The notes below the pieces were generated by a model, which saw only the letters and a list, made by a program, of their open reading frames with translations, made no database searches and was not told where the DNA came from. A stretch of 64,000 nt of DNA, taken from contig CAKPQG010000001.1 of assembly GCA_934178345.1 (NCBI GenBank), positions 1 through 64,000 of the forward strand. The letters run 5' to 3'. This DNA comes from an uncultured Dialister sp. GTDB lineage: Bacteria; Bacillota; Negativicutes; Veillonellales; Dialisteraceae. Of the stretch, positions 9,240 to 17,578 are shown in pieces (position 1 is the stretch's first letter; every line of letters begins with the position of its first letter). The position numbers were made by a program, and so were the translations under genes.

Positions 9240-9573
9240 CATGAAAAAGTGAAGCCAATTGTTAAGCTGACCTATCTTGCTTCTGTTGTGGACTAGCGGG
9301 ATGTCGTAAAAATGTTATGAGTATATATGGTTTGCACAGAAAATTATGGGTATCTTGTATGATGTGAGTGTACAGGCAATAAAACAACAAATCTATAGAA
9401 TTTTTAATGATAGAGAATTCCAGAAGAAGGCAGCATTATTTTATCTCGGTCATCTGATGGAATTCATAGTAATGGATGATGGGTGATAATATATTCCTCT
9501 CATTATGTTTAAATGGTGTAATGAGATAAAGAAAATATACTTGTGATACGTATCTATATAAAGAAGTGATTGT
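9240..9573. other. Intergenic, AT-rich, nothing recognised
   Basis: No coding frame, hairpin terminator or composite repeat is evident. AT-rich composition continues from the receptor block and ends near 9570, where the next gene returns to the composition of the rest of the window. Confidence 0.4.
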
Positions 9574-9894
9574 ATGAAACGAGTGATCTGGGAAGAGGCT
9601 GCCTTGCTGGTGGATACCTATAGAAGGATCGAGGCCGCACCTTCTCAAATGAATGAGCTTCTTCATCAGCTTTCTGATGTTTTGCGAAAAAGAGCCATTT
9701 CGAAAGGGCTGGAAATCGACGAGCGTTTTCGGAATTTCAATGGGATGAAGTTTCAGTACGAGCTCTTGCGTTATCTGATGACGGATGGGGAGCAGGGGCT
9801 TTCTGGAAATGTAGCAAAGACGATCGCGGAAATGGCAGAGATCTATCGGAGTGAGCCGGAAAAGTTTGAGAACATATTGCATCGTATAGGTTGA
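9574..9894 (+). CDS. Small hypothetical protein (106 aa)
   Basis: Function not recognised. Predicted all-alpha: KRVIWEEAALLVDTYRRIE.., then a long helix ending RKRAISKGLEIDERFRN, then NGMKFQYELLRYL and a final helix. From memory this resembles a ~100-residue helical domain found alone or at the N-terminus of Firmicute proteins with nuclease or regulatory partners, but I cannot name the family. ATG follows AAAGAAGTGATTGT, a moderate binding site. It stands alone at the border of the AT-rich receptor block and the dapL region, with a repeat-filled gap downstream. Confidence 0.6.
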   Translation: MKRVIWEEAALLVDTYRRIEAAPSQMNELLHQLSDVLRKRAISKGLEIDERFRNFNGMKFQYELLRYLMTDGEQGLSGNVAKTIAEMAEIYRSEPEKFENILHRIG

Positions 9895-10240
9895 GAAGTT
9901 TGAAAGCAGAAAGAACAATCTACCCTTTATGTGAATTCTCATAGGTTAAGCAGGTTCTGAAGGTTCAAAAGGTTCACAGGGTTTCCATCTTTTGTAAATA
10001 CCATATATTCAAAACTCCGCGGCGCTTCTATATTCTAATGCGCCGCACCACCCCCACTGCCCCCATAGAACCCACAGAACCCGCTTCCCCTCTTTCATCC
10101 CCGATCAAGGGGCGGCACGCCCCGGGGCTAACCCTCTATGCCTTGGGGCATAGGGGGATTTATTTTGCCCGCGTCACTTGGTCTCTTTTGGCGGCCCTTT
10201 GGAAGCGGCAGTCATTTTCATTTCCCTTTCCTTCCCCTGT
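9895..10240. repeat. Composite A element, reverse orientation
   Basis: Contains GGTTCAGAAGGTTCA-type repeats (9945-9985), then the CGGCGCTTC..GCGCCGCACCACC hairpin (10020-10052), GAACCCACA repeats, and the head module ending GGGGCTAACCC near 10130. Gene-free. The order is that of composite A read on the minus strand. Confidence 0.75.
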
Positions 10241-10250
10241 ATGGTAAAAT
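10241..10250 (+). promoter_or_regulatory. Extended -10 promoter for dapL
   Basis: TGGTAAAAT at 10242-10250, an extended -10 (TGn-TAAAAT), about 50 bp before the dapL start. No convincing -35. Confidence 0.45.
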
Positions 10251-10298
10251 ATAACAGTCATACTGACATGAATAACAAAGAATAGAGAGGCGAAACTT

Positions 10299-11534
10299 AT
10301 GGCTCATTGCAATGAAAATTATTTGAATCTTCAGGGTGCATACCTGTTCGCGGAAGTCCGCAAGAAGCAGGAGGCGTACAAAGCCGCGCATCCGGATGCG
10401 AATATCATTTCCCTTGGTATCGGTGATGTGACGCAGCCGTTGGCTCCGGTCGTGATCGAAGCGATGAAGAAGGCTGTCGAGGAAATGGGACATGTGGAGA
10501 CGTTCCGCGGCTATGGTCCGGAGCAGGGCTATCTCTTCCTGCGTGAAGCGATCGCGAAGCATGATTTCCAGGATCGCGGATGTGATATTTCTCCAGACGA
10601 GATCTTTGTCAGCGACGGCGCAAAGTGCGATGTCGGCAATATGCAGGAGATTTTTGCAGAATCCGATATCGTCGCGATCACTGACCCGGTGTACCCGGTC
10701 TATGTGGACAGCAATGTCATGGCTGGCAGAAGCGGCAAATTCGTGCGCGGAGCGTATGAACGCTTCGAATATCTGCCGTGCTATGAGGAGTGCGGTTTCA
10801 AGGCAAATCTGCCGTCTCACGATCCGATGATCATTTATCTGTGCTCGCCGAATAACCCGACCGGTTCTGCGCTGACGAAGAAGGATCTGACGGTATGGGT
10901 ACGCTATGCACAGCAGACGGGCTCTGTCATTTTCTTCGATGCTGCGTATGAAGCATTCATCACAGAAGATGATGTGCCGCACAGCATTTATGAGATCGAA
11001 GGGGCGAAGGAGGTCGCTATCGAGTTCCGTTCGTACTCGAAGACAGCTGGCTTCACCGGCGTCCGCTGTGGTTACTGCGTCGTTCCGAAGGAGCTGATGC
11101 TGGAAACGAAGAAGGGTGAGAAGATCTCGGCAAACCAGCTGTGGGATCGCCGTCAGTGCACGAAGTTCAATGGCTGCTCTTATATCGTGCAGCGCGGCGC
11201 AGAAGCGATCTACACCGAAGAAGGCCAGAAGCAGATCCAGGAAACGCTGGATATCTATAGAAAGAATGCTGAGGTCATCTTGGCTGGCGCGAAGGAAGCT
11301 GGTCTTCCTGCCTGCGGCGGCGTGAACAGCCCGTATGTATGGCTGACGGTGCCGGAAGGCATGACGAGCTGGGATTTCTTCGATTTCCTGCTGAATGAGG
11401 CGGAAATCATCTGCACGCCAGGCTCTGGCTTTGGTCCGTGCGGGGAAGGCTATGTCCGTCTGACTTCTTTCAATACGCCGGAGCTGACGAAGGAAGCGGT
11501 AGAACGCATGAAGAAGGCACTGGCTGCCAGATAA
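10299..11534 (+). CDS. dapL: LL-diaminopimelate aminotransferase
   Basis: PLP enzyme converting tetrahydrodipicolinate directly to LL-diaminopimelate, with glutamate as amino donor, for lysine and peptidoglycan synthesis. 411 aa, the usual length. The PLP-binding lysine lies in SYSKTAGFTG (K248). Other family hallmarks are SLGIGDVTQPL near residue 40, FRGYGPEQGY, and CSPNNPTG near 190. ATG follows AGAGAGGCGAAACTT. Monocistronic in appearance, between two repeat-filled gaps. The aspartate kinase of the same pathway is about 22 kb downstream. Confidence 0.96.
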   Translation: MAHCNENYLNLQGAYLFAEVRKKQEAYKAAHPDANIISLGIGDVTQPLAPVVIEAMKKAVEEMGHVETFRGYGPEQGYLFLREAIAKHDFQDRGCDISPDEIFVSDGAKCDVGNMQEIFAESDIVAITDPVYPVYVDSNVMAGRSGKFVRGAYERFEYLPCYEECGFKANLPSHDPMIIYLCSPNNPTGSALTKKDLTVWVRYAQQTGSVIFFDAAYEAFITEDDVPHSIYEIEGAKEVAIEFRSYSKTAGFTGVRCGYCVVPKELMLETKKGEKISANQLWDRRQCTKFNGCSYIVQRGAEAIYTEEGQKQIQETLDIYRKNAEVILAGAKEAGLPACGGVNSPYVWLTVPEGMTSWDFFDFLLNEAEIICTPGSGFGPCGEGYVRLTSFNTPELTKEAVERMKKALAAR

Positions 11535-11867
11535 ATTGAAGGGGAGGCGGCTGGCTCAGAGATTGAGGAAATCGTATTATAGAGTTAGGAATGAGGAGTT
11601 AGGAGTGAAGGTACGGCGCATAAAATATGAAAGCGCCGTGAAGTTTTTATATGATTAGTTAGCACAAAACTGTTATATAAAATGAGGGTATTGGGGCGCT
11701 TTATGAATTGTGCGCCCCTTCTACCACTCCTCACTCCTAATTCCTCACTTCTCACTTTTAGCTAGAATGATTTATAGTTCTGTTAACTACTATCTGGTTA
11801 AATGCAATATGTAATCCCTAGTCACCAGTCATGTCCCATCCCTGAACCTGTTTTACAAGGAGTATCC
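11535..11867. repeat. Composite A fragments upstream of ychF
   Basis: AGGAGTTAGGAGTGA heptamers (11588-11606), a GTACGGCGCATAAAAT..GCGCCGTG hairpin (11611-11643), a second hairpin GGGGCGCTTTATG..GTGCGCCCC (11693-11718), and then heptamers CACTCCTAATTCCTCAC (11727-11757) in reverse sense. The two hairpins with facing heptamer arrays suggest two abutting, inverted partial elements. No gene. Confidence 0.7.
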
Positions 11868-12974
11868 ATGAGTACGAATCTGCAGATCGGCATTGTCGGC
11901 CTTCCGAATGTAGGGAAGAGCACGCTGTTCAATGCCATCACAAAAGCCGGAGCAGAAGCGGCGAATTTTCCTTTCTGCACCATCGAGCCGAATGTGGGCG
12001 TCGTAGAGGTCCCGGATCATCGCATCTATGATCTGGCGGAGATGTTCCAGCCGAAGAAGACGACGCCGGCTTTCACTCGTTTCGTCGATATCGCCGGCCT
12101 CGTAGCGGGCGCGTCCAAGGGGGAGGGTCTGGGAAATCAGTTCCTCTCGCATATCCGTGAGACGGATGCCATCGCGCATGTCGTCCGCTGCTTCGAGGAT
12201 GGAAATATCACGCATGTAGAAGGTTCTATCGATCCTGTCCGTGATATGGATATCATCAATACGGAGCTGTGTCTGGCGGATCTGGAGAGTGTCGACAAGA
12301 AGAAGGTCAAGACGGCGAAGCTCGCGCAGGCAGGGATCAAGCAGGCGAAGCTCGATCTGCCAGTGCTTGAAAAGGTATTCGATGCGCTGCAGGAAGGGAC
12401 GCCGGCAAGAGCCCTTGCTCTCTCGGAAGAGGATCTGGAAGTCTTGAAGGAGCTGAATCTCATCACGCTGAAGCCTGTCCTTTATGTGCTGAATGTCGCG
12501 GAAGATGACATCGCAGATCCGGAAGCGAATCCTTATGTCCAGAAGGCAGCGGCGCAGGCAGAAAAGGAAGGCGCAAAGTGGGTGCCGATCTCTGCGGAAA
12601 TCGAGCAGGAGGTCTCTGAGCTGGATGCCGAAGAGGCGAAGGCTTTCCTGGCCGATCTGGGCGAAGAGGAGCCTGGCTTGAATCGTCTGATCCGCAGCGC
12701 GTACTCTATGCTGGGACTCATCAATTTCTTCACCGTCGGACCGGATGAATGCCGTTCCTGGACGGTCCGCGAAGGGACGAAAGCACCGAAGGCCGCTGGC
12801 AAGATCCACAGCGATATCGAGAGAGGCTTCATCCGCGCGGAGATCGTCTCCTACAAAGACCTCATGGACTGCGGCTCGTATGCTACGGTCCGTGAAAAAG
12901 GCCTCCTTCGCGTCGAAGGGAAGGACTATATCATCCAGGATGGGGATATCGCCTACTTCCGCTTCAATGTGTAG
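11868..12974 (+). CDS. ychF: Redox/ribosome-associated ATPase YchF
   Basis: Universally conserved Obg-type P-loop protein that hydrolyses ATP and associates with ribosomes. 368 aa from ATG 11868, chosen because AAGGAG lies 7-8 nt upstream; an in-frame ATG at 11802 lacks a binding site and adds a non-conserved extension. G1 motif GLPNVGKST at residues 11-19, DIAGLVAGAS as the G3 region, and a C-terminal TGS domain (FFTVGPDECRSW, IERGFIRAEI). A strong terminator follows. Confidence 0.95.
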   Translation: MSTNLQIGIVGLPNVGKSTLFNAITKAGAEAANFPFCTIEPNVGVVEVPDHRIYDLAEMFQPKKTTPAFTRFVDIAGLVAGASKGEGLGNQFLSHIRETDAIAHVVRCFEDGNITHVEGSIDPVRDMDIINTELCLADLESVDKKKVKTAKLAQAGIKQAKLDLPVLEKVFDALQEGTPARALALSEEDLEVLKELNLITLKPVLYVLNVAEDDIADPEANPYVQKAAAQAEKEGAKWVPISAEIEQEVSELDAEEAKAFLADLGEEEPGLNRLIRSAYSMLGLINFFTVGPDECRSWTVREGTKAPKAAGKIHSDIERGFIRAEIVSYKDLMDCGSYATVREKGLLRVEGKDYIIQDGDIAYFRFNV

Positions 12975-12990
12975 TTTTTGAAATCAGAAA

Positions 12991-13018
12991 AGCGCAGCCC
13001 GCAGGGGCTGCGCTTTTT
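12991..13018 (+). terminator. Terminator of ychF
   Basis: AGCGCAGCCC-GCAG-GGGCTGCGCT followed by TTTTT. Confidence 0.9.
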
Positions 13019-13217
13019 GCGTGGGATGCTGGGGGATAGTGACTAGTGACCAGTAGCTAGGGACTGGTGACTAGTGACTGGGGATTAGTAGCTAGGGATT
13101 AGTAGCTGGGGATCAGGTCAGTATTTCCCTCCTTCCTCTGGAAGGAGGTGTCCCAAAGGGGCGGAGGTTGGCTCCGCAGCGGGATGAAAGGGGATGTGAG
13201 ATAGCCCCGCCCCCGTA

Positions 13218-13376
13218 TCGTCATTCCGAGCAGAGCCGAGGAATCTCAACGTGGTAGCGGCGTCCTGCATGGATAAGGAAGCGCAAAATCGCTTGGGTGT
13301 TTTGTCTTATCGCTATCTCACAGTCTTCGCTTTACCAGTGTGCAAAGAAGATTTCTCGCTTCGCTCGAAATGACGA
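13218..13376. mobile_element. TIR element, family T, copy 1
   Basis: 159 bp. Left end TCGTCATTCCGAGCAGAGC and right end GCTCGAAATGACGA are inverted repeats (about 25 nt with mismatches), flanked on each side by TA. An inner hairpin lies around GCGCAAAATCGC..TTTTGTCTTATCGC. It is too short for a transposase, hence MITE-like. Similar CGTCATTCCGAGC..GAGGAATCT ends occur in many unrelated gut bacteria (from memory). Confidence 0.6.
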
Positions 13377-13562
13377 TATGGGGAAAGCGGAATTCTCGTA
13401 TTTCGGGTTTTACTTATCTCTCGCAGATTGCGTTTTTGCATGCCAGTAGAGTAGCCCACTTGAAGAAGGGGCGCGCTGAAGGCGGAGGATAGATCTGCCC
13501 CGCAGGGGCAGTCTTCTACAAGAAGGGATGAAAGGGGATGTGAGATAGTCCGCCTTCCCGTA

Positions 13563-13719
13563 TCGTCATCCCGAGCAGAGCCGAGGGATCTCTAAGTGAT
13601 AGAGTTTTTTTGCATTGATGAGGAAACGCAAAATCGCCTGTTTTTTGTCTCATCGTTATCTCACAGTCTCCGTTTTACCGGTGCGCAAGGAAGATTTCTC
13701 GCTTCGCTCGAAATGACGA
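13563..13719. mobile_element. TIR element, family T, copy 2
   Basis: 157 bp, same ends as copy 1 (TCGTCATCCCGAGC .. CGAAATGACGA), flanked by TA at 13561-13562 and 13720-13721. Internal sequence GATGAGGAAACGCAAAATC is shared with copy 3. Confidence 0.6.
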
Positions 13720-14089
13720 TACGGGGGAAGCGGTATTCTCGTTTCGCCGCCTTCCGATTCAGGAAATGGGAACGCGCCAGCGGTGCTCGGGTGATTTCTC
13801 TTATCGCCTGTTTGAGACGCTTTTTCTCTCTCATTTTCATACCGCCAGCACCCTATCCGTCTCGCTTCGCTCGCCACCTTCCCCACGCGGGGAAGGCTTT
13901 TGTGCGGGGAAAGCGGTATTCTCGTATTTTGGATTTTACTGATTCTTCTTGCAGATTGCGTTTTTGCATGCCAGTAGAGTAGCCCCTTGAAGAAGGGGCG
14001 CGCCGAAGGCGGAGGATAGATCTGCCCCGCAGGGGCAGCCTTCTACGAGAAGGGATGAAAGGGGATGTGAGATAGCCCGTCCTCTTGCA

Positions 14090-14243
14090 TCGTCATCGAA
14101 AGCGGAGCCGAGGGATCTTAACGTGATAGCGGCGTTCTGCATGGATGAGGAAACGCAAAAATCGTTTTTTGTCTCATCGTTATCTCATAGTCTTCGCTTT
14201 ACCGGTGTGCAGGGAAGATTTTTTGCTTCGCTCGAAATGACGA
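14090..14243. mobile_element. TIR element, family T, copy 3
   Basis: 154 bp. The left end TCGTCATCGAAAGCGGAGCC is degenerate; the right end CGCTCGAAATGACGA is intact and followed by TA. Confidence 0.55.
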
Positions 14244-14348
14244 TACGGAGGAATGATGGGATGCGGAGGAGCGGTATTCTCATTTCCCTACCCCCGCGGG
14301 CTAGCTGCAAATTACTTTCCTTTATTTTCATGCACCGTTTCTTTCCTG

Positions 14349-14357
14349 TGATATAAT
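14349..14357 (+). promoter_or_regulatory. Extended -10 promoter for macA operon
   Basis: TGATATAAT (TGn-TATAAT), about 75 bp before the macA start. The -35 is poor. Confidence 0.5.
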
Positions 14358-14431
14358 GACATTATTAGGAGAGAATGTTTTTACGAAATGCAGAGTTCCC
14401 TTTGCATTCATGAACCTATAAGGAGGAATTT

Positions 14432-15532
14432 ATGAAGAAGAAATGGATAATCATTCTCCTCATTGCCATGGCAGTTCTGGCGGGCGGCGGTTATTTCTGG
14501 TATCAGAAGAGCCATGCTCCGCAGAAGGATAATTACACGGTGGGGGCGGTATCGCGCGGCACTATCGGGCTTACCATCGATGCGACGGGGACGATCGAGC
14601 CGGTGAATAGTGTCGATCTCTCGGCGACGGCGTCCGGCACTTTGGAAAAGGTGTATGTGAAGCAGAATGAGAAGGTCACGAAGGGCGAGACGCTGGCGAT
14701 GATCGAGTCGAAGGCGCTGACGTCCATGATGAAGCAGACGCAGAATACGCTCGCGAATAAAGAGTCCTACTATGAACGTTTGGCAGGCCTTTATGAGAAA
14801 GGCGCGATCCCGTACCAGGATATGGATAATGCGCGCTTGGACTATCTGAATGCGCAGGCGGCGTATGACAAGGCGCAGGCGGATGTGAATGATACGGTCA
14901 TCACATCGCCGATGGATGGCGTGGTCATCGGAGAGCCGATGAAGGAAGGGGAGACGGTTTCTCAGGGGTTGTCCAGCCAGATGGTCATCGTGACGGTCGC
15001 CGATCTCTCTTCCATGCGCATCGAGCTTCTGGTCGATGAGACAGATATCGGCGAGGTGGCCGTTGGGGAAGGCGTGGAATTCACGGTCGATGCGTACCCA
15101 AACCGCACGTTCCACGGCGTGGTGTCGGATATTTCCAAGAAGCAGTACTCGGCGAGCGGCAGCACCAGCAGTTCTTCGAGCTCGGTCGTATACTATACCG
15201 TCTATGTAGATATCAATAAGGACGAGCTGGAAGGACTCTATCCGTCCATGACGGCGAGAGCGGTCATCAAGGGCCGTGAGAGCGTGGATGCGCTGACGGT
15301 GCCTGTGACGGCGATCCGCAGCGACTCGGAAGGTTCCTATGTCTACGTGAAAGAGGGGCCGGAGGTGAAGAAGACCTATGTGACGACGGGGATTTCCACC
15401 GAGAAGGAAATCGAGGTGACGAGCGGTCTATCCGAAGGGCAGGAGATCGTCGTGAGCGGGACTGTCTCGCAGGAGAAGACTTCGACTCCGACGAATAAGA
15501 ACAATCGCCACGGCCCGGGAGGTCCGATGTGA
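14432..15532 (+). CDS. macA: MacA-type periplasmic adaptor (HlyD family)
   Basis: Membrane-fusion protein that links an ABC transporter to the outer envelope. 366 aa: N-terminal signal anchor (IIILLIAMAVLAGGGYFWY), a lipoyl half-motif after GTIEPVNSVDLSAT, an alpha-hairpin (KQTQNTLANKESYYERLAGL..), a second lipoyl half near ITSPMDGVVIG and a beta-barrel/MPD region. The C-terminal tail is rich in T, N and G. ATG follows AAGGAGG. First gene of a three-gene operon in which the stop of this gene overlaps the next start (TGATG). No TolC-type outer-membrane channel is adjacent. Confidence 0.85.
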   Translation: MKKKWIIILLIAMAVLAGGGYFWYQKSHAPQKDNYTVGAVSRGTIGLTIDATGTIEPVNSVDLSATASGTLEKVYVKQNEKVTKGETLAMIESKALTSMMKQTQNTLANKESYYERLAGLYEKGAIPYQDMDNARLDYLNAQAAYDKAQADVNDTVITSPMDGVVIGEPMKEGETVSQGLSSQMVIVTVADLSSMRIELLVDETDIGEVAVGEGVEFTVDAYPNRTFHGVVSDISKKQYSASGSTSSSSSSVVYYTVYVDINKDELEGLYPSMTARAVIKGRESVDALTVPVTAIRSDSEGSYVYVKEGPEVKKTYVTTGISTEKEIEVTSGLSEGQEIVVSGTVSQEKTSTPTNKNNRHGPGGPM

Positions 15533-16242
15533 TGGAGAAGAAAGAGAAATCGGATGAAGTCATCCGCCTGACGGATATCGGCAAGAGCTACTATATCGGG
15601 AAGCAGGAGGTGCCTGTCCTGACAAAGATCGATCTTTCGATTTCCAAGGGGGAGTTTGTCTCTATCATGGGGCCGTCCGGCGCCGGGAAATCGACGCTGA
15701 TGAACATTCTGGGCTGTCTCGATCGTCCGACCCGCGGCTCTTACAAGCTCGATGGGGAAGAGGTCGCGATGCTCGGGGATAGTGCGCTGGCCTATACCAG
15801 AAATCGCAAGATCGGTTTCGTCTTCCAGAGTTTCAATCTGCTGCCGAAGCTCTCGGCGCTGGATAATGTCATCCTTCCCATGATCTATGGGAATGTCTTC
15901 AAGAAGGAGAGAAGAGAGCGCGCTCTTCGCATGCTGGACTCCGTGGGGCTGGGTGACCGTGCGTATCATATGCCGGCGGAAATGTCGGGCGGGCAGCGCC
16001 AGCGCGTCGCCATCGCCCGTGCGCTCATCAATGACCCTGCCATCATCATGGCGGATGAGCCGACGGGGAATCTGGACAGCAAGTCGACGAAGGAGGTCAT
16101 GGAGATCTTTTCCTCCTTATATAAAGAGGGGAAGACCATCATCCTCGTCACGCATGAGAATGATGTCGCGGCTTACGCGACCCGCCACGTGATACTTTCT
16201 GATGGACACATTAGTAAAGATATACGAGGGCCTTTATCATGA
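15532..16242 (+). CDS. MacB-type ABC transporter ATPase
   Basis: Nucleotide-binding subunit of a tripartite efflux or LolCDE/FtsE-like transporter, 236 aa. Walker A GPSGAGKST at 47-55, signature MSGGQRQRV, Walker B followed by ADEPTGNLDS, H-loop VTHE. ATG 15532 overlaps the upstream stop; a GTG three bases earlier is a possible start. GGGAGG lies upstream at about 15517. In MacB proper the ATPase and permease are fused; here they are separate genes, as in the Bacillus YknYZ arrangement. Confidence 0.9.
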   Translation: MEKKEKSDEVIRLTDIGKSYYIGKQEVPVLTKIDLSISKGEFVSIMGPSGAGKSTLMNILGCLDRPTRGSYKLDGEEVAMLGDSALAYTRNRKIGFVFQSFNLLPKLSALDNVILPMIYGNVFKKERRERALRMLDSVGLGDRAYHMPAEMSGGQRQRVAIARALINDPAIIMADEPTGNLDSKSTKEVMEIFSSLYKEGKTIILVTHENDVAAYATRHVILSDGHISKDIRGPLS

Positions 16243-17450
16243 CGAATATTTATTTCGAAAGTGTCCTCATGGCATGGAGCTCGATCGTCAGCAATAAAAT
16301 GCGCTCGCTGCTCACCATGCTGGGCATCATCATCGGGGTGGCGGCCGTCATCGCGCTCATGTCCATCGGCTATGGCGTGCAGGACTCGATCAAGAGCGAT
16401 ATTTCCCGTCTGGGATCGAATACCATCACGGTCACGCCGGGGACGGGCAGAAAGCCGGGGGTGAAGCAGGCGGCCGGCTCCATGCAGACCCTGACCTACA
16501 AGGATTATCTGGCGATCCGCAATCTGCCGAATATCACCTATTCCGCTCCGCTCGTGCAGGGGAGCTACCTTCTCGTCAATGGGAATAAGAACTGGAATAC
16601 TCGTGTCTATGGCTGTACGCAGGACTATGCGGATCTCTCTGACCTCAAGGTGCAGGAAGGCCGTTTCTGGACGCAGAAGGAGTACAATGCCCGTGCCCGT
16701 GTCGCCGTCATCGGGAAAACGGTCGCGACAGGGCTCTTCGGAGAAGAGGATCCCATCGGGAAGAAGGTCCGTATCCATGGGAATCCATTCACCGTGATCG
16801 GCCTTCTGGAGGAAAAGGGATACTCCTTCATGGATCAGGATGACCGCGTGCTCTGTCCTTTCAGCACCGTGCAGGAACGTATGCTGCACATCACCTATGT
16901 GAATAACATCGTCATCTCGGCGGATAACAGCAGCGATCTTTCACAGATCGAGTCCGATGTGACGAACCTGCTCCGCACGCGCCACCGCGTCTCCGGGACG
17001 GATGATGATTTCTCCATCCAGAATTCGCAGGATCTCATCAAGACCATGGAGTCGACCACGCAGACGCTCACCATCTTTTTGGGCAGTGTGGCGGCGATCT
17101 CCCTCCTTGTCGGCGGTATCGGCATCATGAACATCATGCTCGTCTCCGTCACGGAGCGCACGAAGGAGATCGGCATCCGTAAAGCGCTGGGGGCGACCTA
17201 CCAGATGATCATCGTCCAGTTCCTGATCGAGTCCATCACCGTCAGTCTTGCCGGCGGCTTCCTGGGAGTCGCTCTTGGCGTCGGCATCGCGCTCGTGACG
17301 CCGCAGCTGTCACAGATCCCGACCGTCATCGCCGCGGGCCCCATCGTCGGCTCCTTCGTCTTCTCTGTCCTGATCGGCCTCATCTTCGGCCTCTATCCGG
17401 CACAGAAAGCAGCGAAGCTGAATCCGATCGATGCGCTGCATTATGAATAA
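16239..17450 (+). CDS. MacB-type ABC transporter permease (FtsX family)
   Basis: 403-aa permease with one N-terminal membrane helix (LLTMLGIIIGVAAVIALMSI), a large extracytoplasmic MacB periplasmic core domain (about 45-270) and three C-terminal helices (LFLGS.. region, then the conserved TKEIGIRKALGAT loop). Starts within the ATPase stop (ATGA overlap), so it is translationally coupled. With the adaptor upstream it forms an export machine; the substrate (macrolide, peptide, lipoprotein) cannot be read from sequence. Terminator follows at once. Confidence 0.9.
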   Translation: MTNIYFESVLMAWSSIVSNKMRSLLTMLGIIIGVAAVIALMSIGYGVQDSIKSDISRLGSNTITVTPGTGRKPGVKQAAGSMQTLTYKDYLAIRNLPNITYSAPLVQGSYLLVNGNKNWNTRVYGCTQDYADLSDLKVQEGRFWTQKEYNARARVAVIGKTVATGLFGEEDPIGKKVRIHGNPFTVIGLLEEKGYSFMDQDDRVLCPFSTVQERMLHITYVNNIVISADNSSDLSQIESDVTNLLRTRHRVSGTDDDFSIQNSQDLIKTMESTTQTLTIFLGSVAAISLLVGGIGIMNIMLVSVTERTKEIGIRKALGATYQMIIVQFLIESITVSLAGGFLGVALGVGIALVTPQLSQIPTVIAAGPIVGSFVFSVLIGLIFGLYPAQKAAKLNPIDALHYE

Positions 17451-17463
17451 GGCAAATAAAAAG

Positions 17464-17489
17464 ACCTGACAAGAGTCAGGCCTTTTTAT
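17464..17489 (+). terminator. Terminator of macAB-type operon
   Basis: CCTGAC-AAGA-GTCAGG stem, then CCTTTTTATTTT. Confidence 0.85.
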
Positions 17490-17493
17490 TTTG

Positions 17494-17578
17494 CAGGTTC
17501 AGGGTTCAGGGTTTAGGGTTTAGGGTTTAGGGTTTAGGGTTTAGGGTTTAGGGTTCAGGATTTAGGGTTCAGGATTAG
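17494..17578. repeat. TTCAGGG/TTTAGGG heptamer array
   Basis: About twelve units of a 7-bp repeat, mostly TTTAGGG in the middle and TTCAGGG at the ends. It is one of the short-repeat families that make up the composite elements, here unusually pure. Confidence 0.9.

Larger units (their letters stand above)
13020..14330. repeat. 1.3-kb gene-free repeat region, triplicated cassette
   Basis: Starts with GTGACTA/GGGATTA heptamers (13030-13115). Then a cassette occurs three times: a GAAGGNGG..GGCGGAGGATAG module, GGGATGAAAGGGGATGTG (at 13181, 13525 and 14052), and a ~157-bp element with inverted ends (listed separately). Between copies 2 and 3 is CTTCGCTCGCCACCTTCC..GGGGAAGGC. Spacings of 344 and 527 bp show that the cassette was duplicated with extra sequence in the second unit. 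No ORF here is credible. Confidence 0.75.

Noticed and set aside
13596..13982. 128-codon plus-strand frame in the ychF-macA gap
   Set aside because: Composed of repeat modules and a family T element; no binding site.
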